DNA of 64,000 bases from Phycisphaerae bacterium (GTDB taxonomy: Bacteria; Planctomycetota; Phycisphaerae; UBA1845; UTPLA1): positions 124,001-188,000 of the forward strand of contig JAHBXN010000007.1 of assembly GCA_019636475.1 (NCBI GenBank). The letters run 5' to 3'. A model generated the notes under the pieces. It had not been told where the DNA came from, ran no database searches, and saw only the letters and a list, made by a program, of their open reading frames with translations. Shown here in pieces: positions 24,920 to 33,371 of this stretch; the stretch's first letter is position 1, and each line of letters begins with the position of its first letter. Made by a program: the position numbers and the translations under genes.

Positions 24920-25948
24920 TCATGCCCCGATGTATCTCGCATAGATAGTTCGGCCTGCTTCGACATCGTTCACACCTTTGATGATTGCTCGCCCATCACG
25001 AAATAATGTGATTTCATATTGATCCACCTCGAAACGTAACAAGTATCGGTTCAATCGCGGTGGATTTTTGGCCGCGGATTTCAAACGTTCCGCGACTTCC
25101 TCCAGCCGGATCGAGATATCGGACGCGGGACGCACCTGGACAGCGTTTCTACCGCATAGTGTGACGGTTCTGCCGGTCTGCGTGCCGTCGAGGTACGCGA
25201 ATTGGCGTTGTCGGCAGCAGGCACAGTCGCCCGCATCCAGTGCTGCCTGCATTTCAAACGCCGTGAATTCTCCAGTCCAAACGTTGAACTGGACGAGCCG
25301 GCGCACCAGCGCATCGGTCCTTCCGATCATGATTTTCATGGCTTCCATCGACTGGATGCTGGCGATGATATTGACGATCGGCGAGAGCACGCCGGCCGTA
25401 TCACAGGTCGGACTGACGCCGGGAGGCGGCGGCGCATCGAAAATGCACCGCAAACAGGGCGTGGCGCCGGGTATGATCGGCATGACCATGCCCTCGGCGC
25501 TGACACATGCGCCGTATACCCACGGCAGATTTTGCTTTACGGCTGCATCGTTAATGAGGTATCGCGTCTCGAAATTGTCGGTGCCATCCAGCACGACCGT
25601 CGCGCCATTTATGAGCGACTCGATGTTGCCGGCATGTGCATCGGCGACGATCGGCTCGATCGTGATTTCAGAATTCGCGATCGCCAGTTTGCTCGCGGCC
25701 GCGACGGATTTTGGCACGCCGTTCAGGGCGTCCGATTCGTCAAAAAGCACCTGGCGTTGAAGATTGTTCAACTCCACAAAATCCCGATCGACCAAGCGCA
25801 GATAACCCACACCGGCGCGAGCGAGCGTGTTGGCAATGACGGTGCCCAGTGCTCCGCAGCCGATGAGCGTCACCCTGGCCTGGGCAAGCCGGTCCTGAGC
25901 CGCCGGCCCGAATTGTTCCTGAATAATCTGCCTTGAGTATCGTGACAT
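24920..25948 (-). CDS. ThiF/MoeB/HesA-family E1-like adenylyltransferase
   Basis: A 342-aa ubiquitin-activating-like enzyme. The Rossmann nucleotide site is 'VTLIGCGALGTVIANTLARAG', followed by 'RLVDRDFVELNNLQRQ' (ATP-binding Asp/Arg/Asn), 'VLDGTDNFETRYLIND', and 'PCLRC...', which pairs with a later 'CACC' to bind zinc. 'CDTAGVLSPIVNIIASIQSMEAMK' is the MoeB/ThiF crossover region. The last ~75 residues ('VTLCGRNAVQVRP', 'LNRYLLRF', 'ITLFRDGRAIIKG', 'IYARYIG') form the C-terminal domain seen in Bacillus-type MoeB/ThiF proteins. Family members adenylate the GG terminus of ThiS or MoaD-like carriers. No such carrier is nearby, so the pathway (thiamine or molybdopterin) is open. Start chosen at the ATG of MSRYSRQ. 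Confidence 0.9.
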   Translation of the reverse strand: MSRYSRQIIQEQFGPAAQDRLAQARVTLIGCGALGTVIANTLARAGVGYLRLVDRDFVELNNLQRQVLFDESDALNGVPKSVAAASKLAIANSEITIEPIVADAHAGNIESLINGATVVLDGTDNFETRYLINDAAVKQNLPWVYGACVSAEGMVMPIIPGATPCLRCIFDAPPPPGVSPTCDTAGVLSPIVNIIASIQSMEAMKIMIGRTDALVRRLVQFNVWTGEFTAFEMQAALDAGDCACCRQRQFAYLDGTQTGRTVTLCGRNAVQVRPASDISIRLEEVAERLKSAAKNPPRLNRYLLRFEVDQYEITLFRDGRAIIKGVNDVEAGRTIYARYIGA

Positions 25949-25981
25949 TGACCTGACTCTATCCATGTATCCGACGCGTGG

Positions 25982-26050
25982 TCACTCCGCCTTGCGTTGA
26001 TCGAGATTCGCCTTGCGCTGATCGCGATTCGCCATGCGTTGATCGCGATG
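25982..26050 (-). repeat. Three tandem 21-bp coding repeats
   Basis: The 3' end of the membrane protein gene holds three successive 21-bp units, each starting near CGCGATCARCGCA on the coding strand and encoding a heptad with D-Q-R. Units differ by only a few bases, so recent slippage or unequal exchange is likely and copy number may vary between strains. Confidence 0.75.
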
Positions 26051-26566
26051 CTCTTTCGCGAGCGCCGCGAGATAGCCTTCGGGTGGAGGCGGCTCGTCGG
26101 CGGATGGCAGCACACTGGATGAGATTTTGACCACCGATATTTCGTCAATCTGCACCCTTTGCGCGCGGTCCGCCACGTCGGCGGCCGCCGCACGCCAGAG
26201 CATCCAGCCGGCGCAACCGCTTCGAATCAGGCTGCCGGCGATAAGCAGGGAGAGGATGTTAATCAAGTCGAAGCCTCGTTCAAAAGCGAACCAGGTCACC
26301 ACGCATGCGAAAAGAATAACCCCCGCCGTCAATGAAAAGACGGAATGAAGCAGCGGTCCCAGTCGCCGGCCAGCGGCGCACAGTCCGGCAGCAGCCAACA
26401 GCAGCAGACCACCGACTCGCAGCGTCCAGTTGTATGCGTGAATGGAAAACACATAAAACGGCCCATGATTCGTAAAGACATTGATGGCGAAGAAGAAGCC
26501 GAATACCAGCAGGACGAGGCCGTTGACTGCCGGAACATATGCGCGATCTGATGGAATTCGATTCAT
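25982..26566 (-). CDS. Membrane protein with C-terminal 7-residue repeats
   Basis: A 194-aa protein with about four hydrophobic segments: 'GLVLLVFGFFFAINVF', 'TLRVGGLLLLAAAGLCAAG', 'HSVFSLTAGVILFACVVTWFAF' and 'LINILSLLIAGSLIRSG'. A cytoplasmic-type tail then ends in three near-perfect heptads of the form xRDQRxA (DQRMANR, DQRKANL, DQRKAE). The ATG at 26566 has GGGAG 6 nt upstream. No family recognised. It lies between a rhomboid-TPR gene and the ThiF-like gene on the same strand (33 and 60 bp), suggesting one operon. The repeat tail is very hydrophilic and probably helical. Confidence 0.75.
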   Translation of the reverse strand: MNRIPSDRAYVPAVNGLVLLVFGFFFAINVFTNHGPFYVFSIHAYNWTLRVGGLLLLAAAGLCAAGRRLGPLLHSVFSLTAGVILFACVVTWFAFERGFDLINILSLLIAGSLIRSGCAGWMLWRAAAADVADRAQRVQIDEISVVKISSSVLPSADEPPPPEGYLAALAKEHRDQRMANRDQRKANLDQRKAE

Positions 26567-26626
26567 GTTCGGCTCCCGCAACCTCCCCGACTATGCAAGC
26601 AGGAACATCGACCCCGCCGATCGGCG

Positions 26627-27841
26627 CTAGGCGGTCGTGTGGCCGCGACCGAGCGCGGTGAGCACGACATCGAGCCATTGCGAGGCCTGTGCCCGCTGTT
26701 CAGGGTCGGTCAGTTTGTCCGCGGATTCCCGCAGCAGCGGCTCAGCCGTGGCATGTTGCTGCAGGTACTTCGCGTAGATGATACCGAGCATCAACTGAAC
26801 GCGCGGACTCTCGGTGTCGCGCGGGTAGGTCTTCAGGTATTTCTCGTAGGCGGCGGCCGCCTGCGGGTAGCGGCTCATTGCGACAAATTGATTCGCTACG
26901 GCCAGCATCGCCTGACGTGACAGCACCTGTCCCGGATCGCGGGCAAGAAGCGCCTCATAGGCATCGGCCGCGCCAGTGTAGTCCCCGTTTGCGAGCAGTT
27001 CGATGACCCTCGAACGCATTTGAACGAGGGCCTCCTCCTCCGGTGACAGCCGCTCCGCGATCTGCTGCTCGCCTGGAACTTCCGCGACTCGCCCGTAGAT
27101 CGCACGGGCTTGCGCGGCCGGATCGGCCATCATTGAGCGCATGATATGGCGTTGTCTGCCGCGTCGCACGATCGCCACGATATCGTATTGATCACGGGGC
27201 AACGCCCTGATCATCAGGAGAACGAAGCAGACCACGAAGCCAAACAGATATCCGGCGATGTGCGCCTCGTAGGCAACCTGCGAATAGGCGAATCCTCCTG
27301 ACAGGCCTGGCGAGATGATGTTGTCCCAGAGGATGATTTTCACAATGATGAGAATAATGGCACGAATATGCCACGTGCCGATGTAGAACCAGAACCAATA
27401 GAACAAAGTGATCTGACTGTGCGGGAAAAGCACGAGGAAGGCCGTCGTCACGCCTGCAATGGCACCGCTGGCCCCGATACACGGATTTTGTGAAGTCAGA
27501 ACGAAACCGACCCCTGCAAATACGCCCGCCGAAAGATAGAAGAGCAGGTACGGAATCTGCCCCATCTTCGAATTCACGCTGTTTCCGAAAATCCAGAGGA
27601 AAAGCATGTTGCCCAGCAGGTGCATGATGTCGCCGTGAAGAAACTGATAGGTGAAGAACTGTGACAGCTCCGGACCCACCGGATTCAAGTGATACTGGTC
27701 CTTGATCTGATCGCCGAGTCCGCTGACACCGATTACGTTTGTGATTACGAAAATGAGGACATTCAGCCCGATCAGGCCGTAATTGACATAGGGCGCACGG
27801 CGAACGGGAGAATCGGTCTTGATTGGAATTGCCAGCAGCAC
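26627..27841 (-). CDS. Rhomboid intramembrane serine protease with C-terminal TPR region
   Basis: A 404-aa fusion. The N-terminal ~210 residues form a six-helix rhomboid: 'FFTYQFLHGDIMHLLGNMLFLWIFG' (oxyanion/His-Asn loop), 'CIGASGAIAGV' with the nucleophile Ser (~125) and 'AYEAHIAGYLFGFV' with the catalytic His (~195). The dyad is intact, so it should cleave transmembrane substrates. After a basic linker the last ~150 residues hold TPR-like repeats ('YTGAADAYEALLARDPGQVLSRQAML', 'YPQAAAAYEKYLKTYPRD' in parts), presumably cytoplasmic and able to bind partners. The start is GTG at 27841 with GGAAG upstream. It is first in a minus-strand run with the heptad-repeat membrane protein and ThiF-like genes. 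Confidence 0.92.
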   Translation of the reverse strand: MLLAIPIKTDSPVRRAPYVNYGLIGLNVLIFVITNVIGVSGLGDQIKDQYHLNPVGPELSQFFTYQFLHGDIMHLLGNMLFLWIFGNSVNSKMGQIPYLLFYLSAGVFAGVGFVLTSQNPCIGASGAIAGVTTAFLVLFPHSQITLFYWFWFYIGTWHIRAIILIIVKIILWDNIISPGLSGGFAYSQVAYEAHIAGYLFGFVVCFVLLMIRALPRDQYDIVAIVRRGRQRHIMRSMMADPAAQARAIYGRVAEVPGEQQIAERLSPEEEALVQMRSRVIELLANGDYTGAADAYEALLARDPGQVLSRQAMLAVANQFVAMSRYPQAAAAYEKYLKTYPRDTESPRVQLMLGIIYAKYLQQHATAEPLLRESADKLTDPEQRAQASQWLDVVLTALGRGHTTA

Positions 27842-28049
27842 GCTTGCTTCCGATTGGGAGAGTGTAATGACCGGCCCATCCCATTGTGGAACGGACGGCG
27901 CGGCATGTCCTGATGATAAGGCGCAATTGGCCGGGAGGCGAATTCGTCAGCCTGAAGTCCCGGCGTCTTCGACACCGAACGGTCGGTGGCCGGCATGTCC
28001 TCGTGCTGGATGACCACCGGGCCGAAGGGCCTGATTGAGGCGTAACTGG

Positions 28050-30026
28050 TTAATTCGCTTCATCAAAGAGAGGGCCGTTTGCGGTCCCGCCTCTTGAATC
28101 GACAACGATCGTGTGTTCTCCGTACTCGCTGCCCGGCGCGGCGTCATCCTTCTTAATCTTTCCATCCATCTCGAATTCGACGTCGGCCCGCGCAGTGACG
28201 CGCCTTGAGATTGTCAGGAGATCCTCACCAAGTCTTGCGGCATCGATTTTTGTGATCGCTGAGCAGGACGATACCAGCTCGCCGATGTAGCGTTCGAAAA
28301 TGCTCCGCCGGTCGGCTTCGTATTTCTTCTTCTGGCGGCGATTCAGGTAGGTTTGGAGGCGGCGACCACACTCCTGCACGGCCAGTTTGATTTCCTTTCG
28401 GATTTCATCGTAGTCCGCGATCGCCTCTTTGCCCTCGCTGGTGAACGGAACCCACACGCTCGCAAGGTGCACGAAGATGGCCAGCGGCCCCTGCGGCAAC
28501 GCTCCATTCGGCTGGGACAGTCCGTATCGGCGCCAATCAAGCTCGGCGACGCTGCGGGTGATGCAGCAGCCCGACGATTGATAGAGCAATGGTACCCGGT
28601 TCGCGAAGCGCATGAGCTTCGCCTGGGTCGGCTGACGCGTTTCATTGACGACTTTTCCACGGCGAACCTTGGCCTCGTTCTGAGGCTCCTCCGGCTGTTC
28701 CGATGGATCCGGACCCAATTCGCCGCCAAACGCCAATCCCACTTCAATCTGGAACGGGTTTCCGCGGTACACGGCGGGCGCGCGGGTGTTGGCCGTGAAG
28801 AATTCCGCTTTCACGCCCTTGAGCAAGCCAGCAAGGATCTGTTCCGGGCCGATCGGTGAAAGGCAGTCAGTCTGCGGCGGGCGAATCTGCGTCTCCTGCA
28901 TCGCCTTGTAGAGCGTCTCGGCCTCGTGCGTACCGATCGTCACCGGGCGGGCGCGGGTGCTCAAGCCGGCCTTCTCGCAGATGGCAGCGGCGACCCCAGG
29001 TCCGACGCGACTGAATTCATGCTGAAGAAACTGCGACAGGGTTCCCGCTTTCGTGTCGTGGAGCATCTTGATCAGCACGCCGAGTTCGATTCCATAGGGG
29101 TGTGGCCTGATTTCGACCGGCGGCTCCGGCGCCGTCGAGGTGCCACGCGAAAACTCCATCACGGCTCCGGCGGGATCGACGAAAGAAAAGCTCGCATGAG
29201 GATTGGCGATGGCCGTCAACTCCAGATATTCATCGACGGAGCCTCGGCCCTTCTTATACTCGGCGACCAGTTCGATCGCGACTTCGGTGCCGTGTCCCCA
29301 TTCGACACGAACGGTCTTGTCTTCGACGATCTTGGCCTCGTTTTTCTTGGTGTCGATCTGCAACTCGTAGTAATGAGCGTCCTTTTTGTCGCCCGTTCGC
29401 GACGTGATCCTGACACTCTTGCCCGTTGTCAGCAGGCCGTACATTCCCGCCGCCGAAATGCCAATGCCCTGCTGCCCGCGACTCATCTTCAGCCGATGGA
29501 ATTTTGATCCGTAGAGCAGTTTCCCGAAAACGTTGGGAATCTGTGACTTGACGATACCGGGGCCGTTGTCACGCACCGTGACACGAAATCGATCTGGATC
29601 GGTCTGTTCGATCCGCACGGCGACATCCGGAAGAATTCCGGCTTCCTCGCAGGCATCCAGACTGTTGTCGACGGCCTCCTTGACGGTCGTGAGCAGGGCC
29701 TTGCGTTTGTTGTCAAAGCCAAGAAGGTGGCGATTCTTGGCGAAGAACTCTGAAACGGAAATCTCGCGCTGAGACTTCGACATCGATTCGGCCGTCGCGA
29801 ATTTCCTGGACGGCGGCTTCTTCGAATCGTCGCGATCCGATTCCGGCGTCTTGCGCGAAGAACTCCTGGATTTGGCGGCGACGGGGATTCTGGGCTTGTT
29901 GGGCATTTCGGGTTCCGGTGGAATCTGCCGGGACGGAACAACCGCCGGCGTCGTCTCAAACGAAAACTGCATCTGATCAGCGCTGTCCGATTGGTTGGGC
30001 GTGCGTTCCTTCGCGGTGGCGGCCAT
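28050..30026 (-). CDS. top6B: DNA topoisomerase VI subunit B
   Basis: A 658-aa GHKL-type ATPase subunit of the type IIB topoisomerase, which relaxes and unlinks DNA by double-strand passage together with the cleaving A subunit. The ATP site is complete: 'VKEAVDNSLDACEEAG' (~115-130), 'VRDNGPGI' (~151-158), 'FGKLLYGSKFHRLKMSRGQQGIGISAAGMYG' in pieces (~168-198), and 'VEWGHGTEVAIEL'. The central helix-two-turn-helix and transducer domains follow (e.g. 'RVPLLYQSSGCCITRSV', 'SVWVPFTSEGKEAIADYDEI'), so it is full length. The first ~80 residues are a basic, Ser/Pro-rich extension. Topo VI is mainly archaeal and plant, patchy in bacteria. No A subunit is adjacent: upstream is a divergent TPR gene, downstream a rhomboid gene. 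Confidence 0.95.
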   Translation of the reverse strand: MAATAKERTPNQSDSADQMQFSFETTPAVVPSRQIPPEPEMPNKPRIPVAAKSRSSSRKTPESDRDDSKKPPSRKFATAESMSKSQREISVSEFFAKNRHLLGFDNKRKALLTTVKEAVDNSLDACEEAGILPDVAVRIEQTDPDRFRVTVRDNGPGIVKSQIPNVFGKLLYGSKFHRLKMSRGQQGIGISAAGMYGLLTTGKSVRITSRTGDKKDAHYYELQIDTKKNEAKIVEDKTVRVEWGHGTEVAIELVAEYKKGRGSVDEYLELTAIANPHASFSFVDPAGAVMEFSRGTSTAPEPPVEIRPHPYGIELGVLIKMLHDTKAGTLSQFLQHEFSRVGPGVAAAICEKAGLSTRARPVTIGTHEAETLYKAMQETQIRPPQTDCLSPIGPEQILAGLLKGVKAEFFTANTRAPAVYRGNPFQIEVGLAFGGELGPDPSEQPEEPQNEAKVRRGKVVNETRQPTQAKLMRFANRVPLLYQSSGCCITRSVAELDWRRYGLSQPNGALPQGPLAIFVHLASVWVPFTSEGKEAIADYDEIRKEIKLAVQECGRRLQTYLNRRQKKKYEADRRSIFERYIGELVSSCSAITKIDAARLGEDLLTISRRVTARADVEFEMDGKIKKDDAAPGSEYGEHTIVVDSRGGTANGPLFDEAN

Positions 30027-30044
30027 CCTTGCACCTCATTTACC

Positions 30045-30071
30045 GAGGGCGTTCATTCCGTGAACACCCTC
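30045..30071 (-). promoter_or_regulatory. Leader hairpin just upstream of the Topo VI B gene
   Basis: An inverted repeat with 11-bp arms (GAGGGCGTTCA at 30045-30055, TGAACACCCTC at 30061-30071), one mismatch and a 5-nt loop. It ends 19 bp before the start codon and only a few bases from the ribosome binding site GAGGTG. It could be an operator or an RNA structure affecting translation. Confidence 0.55.
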
Positions 30072-30089
30072 TGACTGAGCAGTTCGTTC

Positions 30090-30117
30090 ATCCTATCTCC
30101 CGATAACGGCGCGACAA
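30090..30117 (-). promoter_or_regulatory. Candidate promoter of the Topo VI B gene
   Basis: Minus-strand TTGTCG (30117-30112) and TAGGAT (30095-30090) with 16-bp spacing. Transcription would start near 30083, placing the hairpin at 30045-30071 within the leader. Confidence 0.4.
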
Positions 30118-30264
30118 GGGGTCTTACCTGATTCGCGATTCACACGCGGAATTTGCCGATTCCGGGACGTAATCTCCCATTCCGATGCGGCCGATAGTTT
30201 CACCGGAAAGTCGTTCTTGCGTGCCGCGCCTTCTCGGACGCAGCCGCCCATGCGGGAATAAATA

Positions 30265-31542
30265 ATGCTCGATCGAAGTCAAAGTTCTTCGAATTCCGAC
30301 GCCGAAGCGCTCGCCTATCAACAAGGCATCGCCGCGCTCGAAGCGGGACACTACCTGCATGCCGTCGAATCGCTGCGGCGTGCTGCGGGCTCAACGCATC
30401 TGTGCGCAACCCTTGCTCGCTTCTATCTCGGTCAGGCCCACATGATGCTCGGAATCGAGCAACTGCGATCGGGCCGTCACGCTGAAGCGATCGAACAACT
30501 TACGGCCGCGCGCCAACTGAATCCCGGTTCGGAAACGCTATCGAAATACCTCGCGGCTTCTTACGCCGCCCAGCGCAAATTCGACCTGGCGGCCGCCGAG
30601 ATCGAGCGTGACAACGTGGTGGGTTGTCCCGATCCCGAACGGCCGATTCGCCTCGCCCACGCATTCGCCCGCGACGGTCGATTTGAGCAGGCCGTTGAAA
30701 CACTCGTCAAGGCGATTGACGACGCCCCCCATCGACTCGACGTCCGCATTCAACTCGGTCTGCTGTACGGCGCGGCTGAGCGATATGAGGACGCCGTCTG
30801 TGTGCTGATGGAAGCCGTCGAATTGGCACCGCTCGACGCCGACGCTCGCACACGCCTGGGACTGAGCCTTGCGGCGGCGGGCGATCTCTCTGAATCAGTC
30901 GAGCAACTGGCCATTGCTCAAAAGCTGCGACCGCAGGATGCGTCGATCGCACTCATGCTGGTCATGGCAGTCGAGGCAGCGCAGACGACCTGCATCAAAC
31001 TGGCGATGGATCCGATTCAGGGCCGGCTCGGCGTCGTGGACGACCGCTCTCTTGATACGCTGGGAGAACTGGTTGCAAAAGACCCGGAACTCGTGGAATC
31101 GTTCTTCGGCCTGCCGTTCAGTGAAGCCGATCGAGAATTGTTCCCCATGCTGGCGGCCGTTCTGGAACGGGCAATCGAGCGCCAGCCCGGCTATGCGGAT
31201 CTCTACCTTCATTGCTCGCGGGTGTATGAACGGCTCGGAATGACGCGGGAAGCGCTGGCCCGGGCCGACCAGGCCGTGGAGATCAATCCGAAGTATGTGC
31301 AGGCGCTGATCCACCTGGCTCGGCTTCGTGCGACGGCCGACCAGACGGATGAGGCGATGAATCGGCTCGACGAAGCGGTCCAATTCGGCGGGGACTACCC
31401 CGATGTGCATCTGCTGATGGGTCAGCTTTACCAGAAAAAGGGTGCCACGTCGGAGGCACGTCGCCAGTTTAGTCGGGCCTTGGAACTGAATTCCGGATAC
31501 GACGCCGCTCGTCACGCGCTTGCAGCCTTGAAGAGCGCCTGA
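30265..31542 (+). CDS. TPR-repeat protein
   Basis: A 425-aa soluble protein made mostly of tetratricopeptide repeats: clear units include 'AIAALEAGHYLHAVESLRRA', 'EAIEQLTAARQLNPGSE', 'EDAVCVLMEAVELAPLDADA', 'EALARADQAVEINPKYVQA', 'DEAMNRLDEAVQFGGDYPD' and 'SEARRQFSRALELNSGYD'. No signal peptide or catalytic domain is visible. The middle (~215-290) departs from the repeat pattern and may be a linker or degenerate units. It is divergent from the Topo VI B gene and 16 bp upstream of a second TPR gene, so the two probably form an operon. Function is probably scaffolding; partner unknown. Confidence 0.9.
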   Translation: MLDRSQSSSNSDAEALAYQQGIAALEAGHYLHAVESLRRAAGSTHLCATLARFYLGQAHMMLGIEQLRSGRHAEAIEQLTAARQLNPGSETLSKYLAASYAAQRKFDLAAAEIERDNVVGCPDPERPIRLAHAFARDGRFEQAVETLVKAIDDAPHRLDVRIQLGLLYGAAERYEDAVCVLMEAVELAPLDADARTRLGLSLAAAGDLSESVEQLAIAQKLRPQDASIALMLVMAVEAAQTTCIKLAMDPIQGRLGVVDDRSLDTLGELVAKDPELVESFFGLPFSEADRELFPMLAAVLERAIERQPGYADLYLHCSRVYERLGMTREALARADQAVEINPKYVQALIHLARLRATADQTDEAMNRLDEAVQFGGDYPDVHLLMGQLYQKKGATSEARRQFSRALELNSGYDAARHALAALKSA

Positions 31543-31558
31543 GGGGGAAACGCGGAAG

Positions 31559-33262
31559 ATGTCATATATTCTCGAACTGCTCGGGCGAGGCCTCATCTCG
31601 CATATGTCCGGCGCATTTGCCGAATCGCTGGGGCTTCGTGAGCCTGTCGATCTCGACGAGCTCCAGGACGCCATCGCCGACCAACCCGAGGATTTGGGTT
31701 TGCAGGTCCGGCTTGGCGGCCATTATCTGAAATCCGATCAACCGATTGAGGCGCGCGAGGTCTTCCTCCGGGTATTGAACCGAAACAGGAACCTCCTCGC
31801 GGCGCGCCTGGGGCTTGCCTGCGCGTTCGACGAGATGGGGCAACTCGATGTCGCGCTCGAGCAGCTGCGCATTGCGCAGAAAATCGAGCCGGCCAGCCCG
31901 GGCATTCTGTTCTGTCTCGGCTATTGTCACGAACGACTTGGAAGCTCGGATCAGGCGATTGATTACTACCGCGATGCCGTGCAGATCTGTCCGACGCTCC
32001 GAAACGGACACGAGCGATTGGCCGCGATCTATCTGAAGCAAGGTGACGTTGAACTCGCGATTCACCACTACACGCGGTTGTGTGAGCTGGATCCCCATCA
32101 TGCCGATCTGCACCTGACGCTTGCCAACCTGCTGCTGCGATCCGGTGACCACGATGCCGCCATACGGCGATATGAACAGGCACTGACGCTCGAACCCGAC
32201 AACTGGTCCGCGCATCACGACACCGTAAGCGCCTACGAGGAAGCGGGCCTGATCCGCGAGGCGATCGAACACCTGCATAAGATGATCGATAATGAGGCGG
32301 ATTTCGCCGATACCCGCCTGAGGCTCGGTGATCTCTACGCTCGAATCGGCGATGATGTCTCCGCCGTGGCACAATACAAACGAGCGATCGAGATGGCGCC
32401 CGACTATCTTGAGGGCCACGTCAAACTCGCCACACAGCACCTGCGGGCCGGCCGATTTCATGACGCGGCTCACGGATTTTCCAGCGCGCTGGAGATCAAT
32501 GACCGCGTGCTCAGCGCGTATATCGGGATCGGCGTCGCACAGTTCGTCGGCGGCAAATGCGATGAGGCAGCCGCTTCGTTCGAAATGGCTCGAAACATCG
32601 AACCGAACAGCACGCTCCTGTTCACCGAGGTGGCCCGGATGCAGCTTAAGGCCGACGCCGCTCGCGAGGCCGACCGACACCTGTCCACGTTTCGAGCGGA
32701 CGCCAACAAGCCGCAGAAGAGCACGTCACCGGCGATTCTGGATCTGGTGGCGCGGCAGATTGACCGACTCCGCGAGACCATTCGGCGAAATCCCAATCAT
32801 GCCGACCTGCATTATCGTCTCGGCCTCCTGCTGAAGAATCGCGGACAGGTCGAGGAATCGATGGAGTCCTTTCGGCGTGCCGTCGAGATCAATCCATGTT
32901 ACATGAAGGCCATCATCAAGCTGGGCCTCGCCTTAAAGGATGTCGGGCGCTATGCGGAGGCGATCGAGGTGTTCCGTGGCGCGCTGGCGACCGAACCGAA
33001 TTACATCGATCTTCACTACCAGTTGGGTCTGCTGTTCTCGCAACGACAACAATTCCAGTTAGCCATCGAGCACTTTGAGGCAGCCGCGGAAGGCAATCCG
33101 AACAACGCGGAGTTTCAGGCGAATCTTGCACTGGCCCTTCAAAACATGGGTCTGCTGGATCGGGCCAATGCATCCTGGCAGTTGGTGTGCAACCTCGCGC
33201 CCGAATCAGTCCAGGCGGCGCAGGCCCGGGTCGCGGTCTCGAAGAAGGAGGAGAAGGAATGA
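31559..33262 (+). CDS. TPR-repeat protein, long
   Basis: A 567-aa protein composed of about 12 TPR units from ~residue 45 to the end, such as 'DVALEQLRIAQKIEPASPG', 'QAIDYYRDAVQICPTLRNG', 'AAIRRYEQALTLEPDNWSA', 'SAVAQYKRAIEMAPDYLEG', 'ESMESFRRAVEINPCYMKA' and 'EAIEVFRGALATEPNYIDL'. There is no signal peptide; the first 40 residues ('SYILELLGRGLISHMSGAF') form an amphipathic start. An interruption near 345-385 divides the repeats in two blocks. The start has GGGGG/GGAAG just upstream. It follows the shorter TPR gene by 16 bp and converges on a FliN-like gene. The repeats suggest a protein-binding superhelix, perhaps jointly with its neighbour. Confidence 0.9.
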   Translation: MSYILELLGRGLISHMSGAFAESLGLREPVDLDELQDAIADQPEDLGLQVRLGGHYLKSDQPIEAREVFLRVLNRNRNLLAARLGLACAFDEMGQLDVALEQLRIAQKIEPASPGILFCLGYCHERLGSSDQAIDYYRDAVQICPTLRNGHERLAAIYLKQGDVELAIHHYTRLCELDPHHADLHLTLANLLLRSGDHDAAIRRYEQALTLEPDNWSAHHDTVSAYEEAGLIREAIEHLHKMIDNEADFADTRLRLGDLYARIGDDVSAVAQYKRAIEMAPDYLEGHVKLATQHLRAGRFHDAAHGFSSALEINDRVLSAYIGIGVAQFVGGKCDEAAASFEMARNIEPNSTLLFTEVARMQLKADAAREADRHLSTFRADANKPQKSTSPAILDLVARQIDRLRETIRRNPNHADLHYRLGLLLKNRGQVEESMESFRRAVEINPCYMKAIIKLGLALKDVGRYAEAIEVFRGALATEPNYIDLHYQLGLLFSQRQQFQLAIEHFEAAAEGNPNNAEFQANLALALQNMGLLDRANASWQLVCNLAPESVQAAQARVAVSKKEEKE

Positions 33263-33371
33263 CGCGGCGAATCGCGACATCGTCGCCGGCCCATTACTCC
33301 AATGCGCCGGATTGACGACACGCCCGAAACTCGGCGGATTCGAGATTCCCAACCGGCCGCGCGATGCGGCG

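Noticed and set aside
24920-25948. E1-like gene as part of a CBASS or ubiquitin-like antiphage operon
   Set aside because: No cyclase, E2, JAB protease or effector gene is nearby and its C-terminal domain is of the MoeB/ThiF cofactor type.
31562-32680. 372-codon open frame opposite the long TPR gene
   Set aside because: Complement of regular TPR coding sequence; no family resemblance.
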